Assembly (NCBI GenBank): GCA_002420005.1
Contig: DIHE01000090.1
Span: forward strand, 12,341 to 50,889
DNA length: 38,549 nucleotides
Direction: 5' to 3'
From: Holophagales bacterium UBA5704
GTDB lineage: Bacteria > Acidobacteriota > Thermoanaerobaculia > Multivoradales > UBA5704
Of the stretch, positions 31,870 through 38,549 are shown piece by piece. Each line of letters begins with the position of its first letter. Position 1 is the stretch's first letter. The notes beneath the pieces are model-generated. The model had not been told where the DNA came from and made no database searches. It saw only the letters and a program-made list of their open reading frames with translations. Position numbers and translations under genes: made by a program.

Positions 31870-33132
31870 ATGGTCTCGATGGCCCGACGATCCGGCCTGC
31901 TCTGCTTGGCTTTGTTCGCCTTCCCTCTGCTTCTCGCCGCCGAGGAGGACCCTTTTCCCGGCGCCACCTTCCTCGACCGCGAAGCGCTCCTCGCCGCCGT
32001 GGCCGGGCGCAATCCGGACCTCGCGGCGGCCCGGCTGGCCTGGCAGGCCACCCGGGAGCGGGCGCCCCAGGAGAGCGCTCTCGCCGATCCGGCGATCCGC
32101 TATGAGATCGCTCCCTTGAGCCTCGGCGCCGGCGCCGTCCCGTTCGGCCAGGCGCTCGAGGTCCGCCAGGCGTTCCCCTGGCCCGGCGTCCGGCAGGCGC
32201 GCGGCGCCGCGGCGACCTTCGAAGCCGAAGCGGCGCTTCAGGACTCTCAGGAGCTTCTTCTGGCGCTCCGCGCCGAGGCCTCCCGGCTGTTCGACGACTG
32301 GTATCTGGTCCATCGGGCGCTGGAGGTCAACGAGCGGCACCGGGCGTTGCTCCTCACCTTTCGCGAGGCCGCCACGGCCCGCTATGCCGCCGGCCTTGCC
32401 GGCCAGCAGGAGCCGCTCCAGGCCGAGGTCGAAACAGCCGGCCTGCTGCAAGACCGGGAGGACCTGGAGGCGGAACGCGCGGTGATCCGGGCGCGTCTCA
32501 ACGCCCTCCTCCACCGGCCGCCCGAGCTGTCGCTGCCGCCACCACCCGATCGCCTGCCCGAGCCGCTGTCCCTGGAGGGTGATGTCGCCGCGCTCCAGGA
32601 GGCCGCCGTGACGTCCCGCCCCGAGCTGGCCGGGCTGGACGCGAGGATCCGCACCCGGGAGGCGGCGCGCGATCTCGCCCTTCTCGCCCGCCGCCCCGAG
32701 ATCGATGTGATGGGTTCCTACAATTCGATGTGGACGGACCCGGAGCACCGCTTCATGGCCGGCGTCGCCGTCGGCCTGCCGATCCGCCGCGCGAAGATCA
32801 CTGCGGCGCGCACCGAGGCCGAGACCCGCCTTGCCGAAGCGCGCACCGCCCGGGAGTCCGCCGAGATGCGCATCCGTGCCGAGGTGCAGGAAGCGGCCGA
32901 GCGCTATGCGGCGTCGGTGCGCCGACTCGCCTCGCTGCGCGCCCATCTTCTTCCCGCCACCCACGACCTGCTGCGTGCCGCCCGCACCGGTTTCGAGACC
33001 GGCGGCAGTCTGCTCGCGTTGATCGAGGCCGAAAGGAGCCTGCGCGACGCCGAGCTGCGCGAGCACGAAGTCCTCGCCGAGTGCTGGCGCCGGCGGGCCG
33101 CGCTGGACCGCGTTCAAGGAGGTCTGCCATGA
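31870..33132 (+). CDS. TolC-family outer membrane efflux protein (CusC-like)
   Basis: A 420-aa outer membrane channel component. Signal peptide SGLLCLALFAFPLLLAAEE, then two repeated OEP-type helical/barrel halves. The first contains RNPDLAAARLAWQA and VRQAFPWPGVRQARG; the second contains TSRPELAGLDARIRTREAAR, SYNSMW and VGLPIRRAK. The PWPG motif and length are typical of heavy-metal CusC/CzcC relatives. It would connect the periplasmic adaptor to the outside. GGAGG about 6 nt before ATG 31870 supports the start (ATG 31879 is possible). Its stop overlaps the adaptor ATG by 4 nt. Confidence 0.9.
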   Translation: MVSMARRSGLLCLALFAFPLLLAAEEDPFPGATFLDREALLAAVAGRNPDLAAARLAWQATRERAPQESALADPAIRYEIAPLSLGAGAVPFGQALEVRQAFPWPGVRQARGAAATFEAEAALQDSQELLLALRAEASRLFDDWYLVHRALEVNERHRALLLTFREAATARYAAGLAGQQEPLQAEVETAGLLQDREDLEAERAVIRARLNALLHRPPELSLPPPPDRLPEPLSLEGDVAALQEAAVTSRPELAGLDARIRTREAARDLALLARRPEIDVMGSYNSMWTDPEHRFMAGVAVGLPIRRAKITAARTEAETRLAEARTARESAEMRIRAEVQEAAERYAASVRRLASLRAHLLPATHDLLRAARTGFETGGSLLALIEAERSLRDAELREHEVLAECWRRRAALDRVQGGLP

Positions 33133-34898
33133 GCCGCCGCAAGCTCGCCGCCATCGTTCTCTCCATCGGGAGCCTCGCCTTGCTGGCCGTTCTACGGGAA
33201 CCTCTCGTCTCCTGGTTCACCGGCCGGCCGATGAACGCCGACGCGCCGCAGCACGATCATCCGGCGCCCGCCGCGGCGGCGGATTCCACCTGCGAGGAGG
33301 TTCCCGCGGCGGCCTTCGGCCCGCTGCGGGCCTCGTTCGAGACCTACGACGAGGTGCGCGGCCGGCTGGCGCACGACCAGGCTGAAGATCTCGCCCCCCG
33401 TGCACAGAAGATGACCGGACTCTTCGCCGAGGCCCGGTCGGCGGTTCCCGCCGGGTCGCCCGCTCTCGCCGGCCATCTCGATGCCGCCGCGGAGGCCGCG
33501 AAGCGCCTGGAGAGGGCCGCGGCCCTGGAGGAGGCGCGTGCCGCCTTCGCCGACTTGAGTCAGGCGCTCACCCGCCTCGCCGCCTGCGAGCCCCGGCTCG
33601 CCGAAGGCTGGCATCTCTTCGAATGCTCGATGACCTCCGGATTCAATCGCTGGATGCAGCGTGGAGAGCAAGCCGAAAACCCCTACCAGGGAAGCAGCAT
33701 GCAGACCTGCGGCTCGCCCTCCACCTGGTCGCCCGTGGCGGCGGCCACCCAGCCGGCCGGGGAGGACGACGTCTCGCACTGGACGTGCCCGATGCACCCG
33801 TCCGTCCGCCAGACCGGCCCGGGGAGCTGCCCGCTCTGTGGCATGGACCTGGTGCCGGTACGCCGCACGGCGCAGGGATTCGGCGAGATCCTGCTCGGCG
33901 ACGGCGCGCGCGAGCTGGGAGGCATCACCACCGGCACCGTCGAGGTCCACTCCGTCGGCACCGAGATCCGCGCCGTCGGCCGCGTCACCTTCGACGAGAC
34001 CCGGCTCGCGGACGTCACCGTCAAGTACTCCGGCTTCATCGGCCACCTGGCGGTCGAGTCCACCGGGCAGCCGGTGCGCCGCGGCGAGACCCTGTTCACC
34101 CTCTACAGCCCCGAGCTGTACGCGGCGCAGAGGGAATACCTCGCGGCCCTCGACAGCCGCAAGGCCGCGCAGGCCACCAGCGCACCCGACCGCGCCGACT
34201 ACCTGGTGCAGGCGGCACGCCAGAAGCTGCGTCTCTGGGATCTCTCCGACGCGCAGGTGCGCACCCTCGAAGAGACCGGCCAGGTGGTGGAACAGATCGC
34301 CGTCCCCTCCCCCGCTTCCGGCTATGTGGTCGAGAAGGACGTGGTCGAGGGCGCCGCCGTGCAGCCCGGCATGCGCCTCTATCGCCTCGCCGCGCTCGAC
34401 CGCGTGTGGGTCGAGGCCGAGGTCTACGAATCGGAATTGCCGAACGTCCGCACCGGCCAGGCGGCGGTGGTCACCCTCGCCTATCTGCCCGGCCAGGAGC
34501 TGCATGGCCGGGTCGCGCTCGTCTATCCGCAGGTCGATCCCGAGAGCCGCACCGGCAAGGTGCGCATCTCGATCCCGAACCGCCTCGGCCCCGGCGGCCC
34601 GATTCTCAAACCCGACATGTACGCCGACGTCGTCCTCCAGGCCCGGCCGCGCGAGGCTCTCCTGGTGCCGGAGCAGGCCGTGCTCTACACGGGCCCGCGC
34701 CGCATCGTCTTCGTCGACCTCGGCGGCGGACGCTACGAGCCGCGCGAGGTGCGGCTCGGCGCCAAGAACGAAGGAACGTTCGAGGTCCTCGCCGGGCTCA
34801 AGGCCGGCGACGTGGTGGTGACCTCCGGCAATTTCCTGCTCGATGCGGAAGCCCGCCTGCAGGCGGGTGGAGAGGCCGGCCATGACCACGCCCAATGA
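33129..34898 (+). CDS. CusB-like adaptor with DUF3347 and metal-binding domains
   Basis: A 589-aa membrane fusion protein. Membrane anchor at residues 6-22; DUF3347-like helical domain at about 57-194, with ECSMTSGFNRWMQ and ENPYQGSSMQTCG; heavy-metal-binding domain at about 218-244 (HWTCPMHPSVRQ..GSCPLCGMDL); then the HlyD/CusB barrel-sandwich and beta-barrel region. The DUF3347 and CPMHP modules probably collect Cu/Ag in the periplasm and hand it to the pump; DUF3347 is more often a separate small protein. Start ATG 33129 sits in the 4-nt overlap with the TolC-like gene. The frame opens earlier only as a shadow. It overlaps the pump gene by 17 nt. Confidence 0.92.
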   Translation: MSRRKLAAIVLSIGSLALLAVLREPLVSWFTGRPMNADAPQHDHPAPAAAADSTCEEVPAAAFGPLRASFETYDEVRGRLAHDQAEDLAPRAQKMTGLFAEARSAVPAGSPALAGHLDAAAEAAKRLERAAALEEARAAFADLSQALTRLAACEPRLAEGWHLFECSMTSGFNRWMQRGEQAENPYQGSSMQTCGSPSTWSPVAAATQPAGEDDVSHWTCPMHPSVRQTGPGSCPLCGMDLVPVRRTAQGFGEILLGDGARELGGITTGTVEVHSVGTEIRAVGRVTFDETRLADVTVKYSGFIGHLAVESTGQPVRRGETLFTLYSPELYAAQREYLAALDSRKAAQATSAPDRADYLVQAARQKLRLWDLSDAQVRTLEETGQVVEQIAVPSPASGYVVEKDVVEGAAVQPGMRLYRLAALDRVWVEAEVYESELPNVRTGQAAVVTLAYLPGQELHGRVALVYPQVDPESRTGKVRISIPNRLGPGGPILKPDMYADVVLQARPREALLVPEQAVLYTGPRRIVFVDLGGGRYEPREVRLGAKNEGTFEVLAGLKAGDVVVTSGNFLLDAEARLQAGGEAGHDHAQ

Positions 34899-37800
34899 GC
34901 CCCCGAGCTTCATCGCCCGCGTCATCGCCGCCTGCGCCGACCGCCCCTGGTTCACCATCCTCCTCGCCTCGGCGTTCTCCGCCTGGGGCTGGTGGTCGCT
35001 CGGGCGCGGCCCGCTCGACGCGATCCCGGATCTCTCCGACGTCCAGGTCATCGTCTTCACCGAGTGGATGGGCCAGAGCCCGGACCTGATCGAAGATCAG
35101 ATCACCTTTCCGATCACCACCGCCCTGCTCGCCGCTCCGAAGGTGCGCTACGTGCGCGGCCAGTCGATGTTCGGCATGTCGTTCGTCTACGTCATCTTCG
35201 AGGACGGCACCGACATCTACTGGGCGCGCTCGCGGGTGCTCGAATATCTGAACGAAGTGGGCGACGCGCTGCCGGAGGGGACCCGGCCGACGCTCGGCCC
35301 GGACGCCACCGGGGTCGGCTGGGTGTTCCAGTACGCCCTGGTCGACGACAGCGGACGCCAGGATCTCGCGCAGCTACGCAGCTTGCAGGACTGGAACCTG
35401 CGCTATGCCCTGGAGAGCGTCGAAGGCGTCGCCGAAGTCGCCACCGTCGGCGGCTTCGTCAAGCAGTACCAGGTGCAGCTCGATCCCAACAAGCTGCTCG
35501 CCTTCAAAATCCCTTTCAACGAGGTGGTCGACGCCATCCGCGCCTCCAACGAGGACGTCGGCGGCCGGGTGCTGGAGGTCTCCGGCCATGAATACGTCGT
35601 GCGTGGCCGGGGCTATGTGCGGAACCTCGCCGATCTCGAAACCATTCCATTGAAAGTCGGCCCCGGCGGCACACCGGTCTTCCTGCGCGACGTGGCCCAG
35701 GTGGCCCTGGGGCCCGACCAGCGGCGCGGTTTCGGCGAGCTCGACGGCCGCGGCGAGGCGGTGGGCGGCATCGTGATCATGCGCTACGGGGAGAACGCCC
35801 TGGAGGTCATCGACGCGGTCAAGACCCGCCTCGCCGAGGTCCAGAAAAGCCTCCCGGAAGGCGTCCGCGTGGTCATCACCTACGACCGCTCCGAGCTCAT
35901 CCAGGAGTCCGTGGCCACGCTGCGCAAGGCCCTCCTCGAAGAGATGCTGGTGGTGAGCCTCGTCCTGTTCCTGTTTCTCTTCCACATCCGCAGCGCCCTG
36001 GTGCCGGTGATCACCCTGCCGATCGCCGCCCTGCTCGCGTTCATCCCGATGTACTACCAGGGGCTCACGATCAACATCATGTCCCTGGGCGGGATCATCG
36101 TCGCCGTCGGCGCCATGGTGGACGCTTCGATGATCCTGATCGAAAACATCCACAAACGCCTGGAGGACTGGGAATCGGAAGGCCGGCCGGGCGACTCGGG
36201 CGCCAGACGGCAGGTGATCGTCACCGCCATGCAGGAGGTGGGACCGAGCCTGTTCTATTCCCTGCTGGTGATCACCATCGCGTTTCTGCCCGTCTTCACG
36301 CTGGAAGGAACGGAAGGCCGCCTGTTCAAGCCCCTCGCGTTCACCAAGAGCTACTCGATGGCCTTCGCCGCCCTGCTCGCGGTGACGCTCACCCCGGCAC
36401 TCGCCGTGCTGCTGATCCGCGGGCGCATCCTCCCCGAGGAGAAAAACCCGCTCAACCGCTGGCTCATCCGCGGCTATGCACCGGTCGTGCGCTTCTGCGT
36501 CGATCACCGCAAGACGGTGATCGCGGTGGCGGTGATCGCCATGATCTTCACGATCCCGGCGTACCGGCGTCTGGGCAACGAGTTCATGCCGCCGCTCAAC
36601 GAAGGCGTCATCCTCTACATGCCCACCGCGCCGCCGGGCATGTCGGTCCCGGAGGCGTCACGCATCCTCCAGTCCATGGACCGCGAGCTACGCGCCTTCC
36701 CCGAGGTCGAGCGGGTGTTCGGCAAGATGGGGCGCGCCGAGACCGCCACCGATCCGGCGCCCATCGGCATGGCCGAGACGGTGGTCCTGCTGAAACCGAA
36801 AGACCAGTGGCGCAAGGGGATGACCTGGGAGCTGCTGCTGCGCGAGATGGACGAGAAGCTGCGCTACCCCGGCATGCCGAACCTCTGGTGGATGCCGATC
36901 CAGACCCGCACCGAGATGCTCGCCACCGGCATCCGCAGCCCGCTTGGCATCAAGGTCTTCGGCGACGATCTGGCGACGATCGAAAAAGCCGCGGTGGAGA
37001 TCGAGAAGGTGGTCGCGGCCGTGCCCGGGACGCGCAGCGCCTTCGCCGACCGGGCCACCGGGGGTCTTTATCTCGACGTGGTCATCGACCGCGAGGCCGC
37101 GGCCCGTTACGGGCTGCGGGTCAAGGACGTCAACGAGGTGGTGGCCTCGGCGATCGGCGGCATGAACGTTTCGCGCACCATCGAAGGGCGCGAGCGCTAC
37201 CCCATCTCGGTGCGCTACGCCCGCGAGCTGCGCGACGATCCGCAGGACCTCCTCGGGCGCATCCTCGTCCCCACCCCGGCCGGCGCGCAGATTCCGCTCG
37301 CCCAGGTGGCGCGGATCGACTTCACCACCGGCCCGCCGATGATCCGCAGCGAGGACGGCCGTCTGGTCGGCTTCGTCTTCGTCGACGTCGGCGAACGGCC
37401 CATCGCGGACTACGTCCAGGAAGCGCGGCGGGCGGTCGATCGCCAGGTGACGCTGCCGGCCGGCGTGCGTCTCGAATGGTCCGGCCAGTTCACCTATTAC
37501 GAACGGGCCAAGGAGAGGCTGAAGATCGTCGTCCCGGTCACGCTCCTCTTGATCCTCTTCCTTCTCTACCTGAACACCCGTTCGCTCATCGAGACCGGCA
37601 TCGTGCTCCTCGCCGTCCCGTTCTCGCTGATCGGGGCCATCTGGCTCCTCTATCTGCTCGACTACAACCTGAGCGTGGCCGTCTGGGTGGGCCTGATCGC
37701 CCTCGCCGGGATCGACGCCGAGACCGGCGTCGTCATGCTCCTTTATCTGACGATCTCGCACCGCACCTGGAGCGAATCCGGCCGCCTGCAGAGCTTCGCC

Positions 37801-38067
37801 GATCTCAAGGAAGCGATCGTCGAAGGGGCGGCCCAGCGCATCCGGCCCAAGCTGATGACCGTGCTGACCGACATGATCGGCCTCCTGCCCGTCCTGGTCA
37901 GCATCGGCACCGGCGCCGACCTGATGAAGCGCATCGCCGCACCGCTGGTGGGCGGAATCGCCACCAGCTTCCTGCTGGAGCTGACCGTCTACCCCGCCAT
38001 CTTTGCGATCTGGAAAGGACGAAGTTTCACGCGGGCGGCACGGTCTGGCGATCTCGCGGCACCTTGA
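34882..38067 (+). CDS. cusA: Heavy-metal RND pump (CusA/CzcA family)
   Basis: A 1061-aa inner-membrane proton-driven exporter. Twelve-helix RND layout: helix 1 at about 18-37 (WFTILLASAFSAWGWW), two large periplasmic loops, and the helix 4 motif VGAMVDASMILIENIHKR. CusA-type methionine relay positions look conserved in LYMPTAPPGMSVPE, GRAETATDPAPIGMAET and RTEMLATGIRSPLGIKVFG, which points to Cu(I)/Ag(I) rather than Zn/Co. The start is ATG 34882 with GAGAGG upstream; it overlaps the adaptor by 17 nt. The three genes form a complete tripartite efflux system across both membranes. No CusF, CusR or CusS homologue lies in the window. Confidence 0.93.
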   Translation: MTTPNEPPSFIARVIAACADRPWFTILLASAFSAWGWWSLGRGPLDAIPDLSDVQVIVFTEWMGQSPDLIEDQITFPITTALLAAPKVRYVRGQSMFGMSFVYVIFEDGTDIYWARSRVLEYLNEVGDALPEGTRPTLGPDATGVGWVFQYALVDDSGRQDLAQLRSLQDWNLRYALESVEGVAEVATVGGFVKQYQVQLDPNKLLAFKIPFNEVVDAIRASNEDVGGRVLEVSGHEYVVRGRGYVRNLADLETIPLKVGPGGTPVFLRDVAQVALGPDQRRGFGELDGRGEAVGGIVIMRYGENALEVIDAVKTRLAEVQKSLPEGVRVVITYDRSELIQESVATLRKALLEEMLVVSLVLFLFLFHIRSALVPVITLPIAALLAFIPMYYQGLTINIMSLGGIIVAVGAMVDASMILIENIHKRLEDWESEGRPGDSGARRQVIVTAMQEVGPSLFYSLLVITIAFLPVFTLEGTEGRLFKPLAFTKSYSMAFAALLAVTLTPALAVLLIRGRILPEEKNPLNRWLIRGYAPVVRFCVDHRKTVIAVAVIAMIFTIPAYRRLGNEFMPPLNEGVILYMPTAPPGMSVPEASRILQSMDRELRAFPEVERVFGKMGRAETATDPAPIGMAETVVLLKPKDQWRKGMTWELLLREMDEKLRYPGMPNLWWMPIQTRTEMLATGIRSPLGIKVFGDDLATIEKAAVEIEKVVAAVPGTRSAFADRATGGLYLDVVIDREAAARYGLRVKDVNEVVASAIGGMNVSRTIEGRERYPISVRYARELRDDPQDLLGRILVPTPAGAQIPLAQVARIDFTTGPPMIRSEDGRLVGFVFVDVGERPIADYVQEARRAVDRQVTLPAGVRLEWSGQFTYYERAKERLKIVVPVTLLLILFLLYLNTRSLIETGIVLLAVPFSLIGAIWLLYLLDYNLSVAVWVGLIALAGIDAETGVVMLLYLTISHRTWSESGRLQSFADLKEAIVEGAAQRIRPKLMTVLTDMIGLLPVLVSIGTGADLMKRIAAPLVGGIATSFLLELTVYPAIFAIWKGRSFTRAARSGDLAAP

Positions 38068-38137
38068 GAGTAGAAGCAATCCAAGCAGAGCCGGAGCGCA
38101 TCCCGCACCTCGGCTTCCTCTCGAAAGGAGTAGTCTC

Positions 38138-38350
38138 ATGAAGCGACTCCTCGTGCTCGTCCTCCTCCTCGCCTCGGTCGTCGGCATCAATGTCGCGTTC
38201 CCGAGCGCGACGCCCACGGCCGAAGCCTATTGGTGCCCGCCGGGGGTCTGGTACTGCCAGACCAACGCCCAATGCCGCGGCTTCTGCGGCCAGGGCACCC
38301 CGGCCTCGTGGGAGATCTGCGAGTTCGGCTGCTGCACCTGCCTCGGCTGA
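38138..38350 (+). CDS. Secreted 8-Cys mini-protein
   Basis: A 70-aa precursor with ribosome site AAAGGAG 7 nt before the ATG. Signal peptide MKRLLVLVLLLASVVGINVA with probable cleavage after the TAEA region, leaving a ~40-residue mature chain with eight cysteines (WCPPGVWYCQTNAQCRGFCG, then GTPASWEICEFGCCTCLG). An even Cys count and this density suggest four disulfides, as in knottin- or defensin-like peptides. Metal binding is an alternative given its position 70 nt after the copper pump. I do not recognise a family. The frame opens earlier (38003) as a shadow inside the pump gene. Confidence 0.8.
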   Translation: MKRLLVLVLLLASVVGINVAFPSATPTAEAYWCPPGVWYCQTNAQCRGFCGQGTPASWEICEFGCCTCLG

Positions 38351-38357
38351 GGCATCC

Positions 38358-38385
38358 GCCGCGGCGCGGGCCTCCGCGCCGCGGC
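38358..38385 (+). terminator. Perfect 12-bp GC hairpin after the mini-protein
   Basis: GCCGCGGCGCGG (38358-38369), loop GCCT, CCGCGCCGCGGC (38374-38385): a perfect 12-bp stem starting 8 nt after the stop. No T run follows, so it is either a U-less terminator or an mRNA 3'-end stabiliser closing the Cus operon. Confidence 0.65.
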
Positions 38386-38510
38386 GCATCCACGGCTGGG
38401 AAAACACCGGCGACCCCGTCCACCACCCAACGACCGTCGAGCGCCCCCTGGGAGCGCTGGCGCTAACCAAGGGCTCGTCACGAAATAACTGCGTCGGATC
38501 GGGCCACTTC

Positions 38511-38532
38511 GCCCGGCGATGAATCGCCGGGC
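38511..38532. repeat. REP-like palindrome at contig end
   Basis: GCCCGGCGAT, GA, ATCGCCGGGC: ten-base arms forming a very stable hairpin with a TGAA loop, followed by TATCAACGGCGCCCC. It lies in non-coding DNA at the right end of the contig. Its form is that of a dispersed extragenic palindrome, which would also explain an assembly break here. Only one copy is visible in the window. Confidence 0.6.
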
Positions 38533-38549
38533 TATCAACGGCGCCCCGT

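Overview
The window is about 38.5 kb of very GC-rich bacterial DNA. It looks like a metagenomic or draft contig rather than an excerpt, because its first 17 bases are the 3' end of the Illumina TruSeq adapter. Several traits suggest Acidobacteriota, probably a Thermoanaerobaculia-like lineage: two ECF sigma factors tied to signalling operons, a Ser/Thr kinase with TPRs of the type common in that phylum, CHAT/TPR proteins, PPC-domain and beta-propeller secreted proteins, and heavy use of 4-nt ATGA/GTGA gene overlaps. This placement comes from gene content; no phylogenetic marker is present.

Layout. (1) 75-2148: a ParE/RelE-type toxin-antitoxin pair, then an SMC/OLD-like ATPase with a PIN nuclease on the minus strand. 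(2) 2149-2897: no convincing gene, but a 21-bp tandem repeat array with inverted satellite units. (3) 2898-5472 (minus): NarL-type histidine kinase, response regulator and an MBL-fold hydrolase. (4) 5631-6806: a class A beta-lactamase-like serine hydrolase. (5) 6909-17630 (plus): the centrepiece, a run of ECF sigma factor, zinc-finger anti-sigma, TPR-CHAT lipoprotein, 57-aa peptide, CHAT-SIR2 fusion, membrane nSTAND-WD40 ATPase and C25/gingipain-like peptidase. (6) 17649-20751 (minus, converging on it): ECF sigma factor plus Hanks kinase with TPRs. (7) 20814-25366: a terminator-tipped RNA candidate, a PPC-domain secreted protein, a small unknown protein, a MASE1/HD-GYP protein and a beta-propeller protein. 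(8) 25379-31286 (minus): VapBC-type pair, a small HCC zinc-finger-like protein, a beta-helix surface protein, an ABC-type solute-binding protein lacking a signal peptide and a CDF metal exporter. (9) 31438-38350 (plus): a Cus-like copper/silver tripartite efflux operon bracketed by two small secreted Cys-rich proteins.

How it may work together. The 6909-17630 block combines three clan-CD peptidase domains (two CHAT, one C25-like), a SIR2-like domain and a STAND switch ATPase under a dedicated sigma/anti-sigma pair. That is the composition of NTP-dependent biological conflict systems, in which a STAND protein senses a signal and releases peptidase or NAD-directed effectors. The unannotated 57-aa peptide inside the operon, with a strong ribosome binding site and a Gly-Gly leader-like motif, is a plausible protease substrate or secreted signal. 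Its function is inference only.
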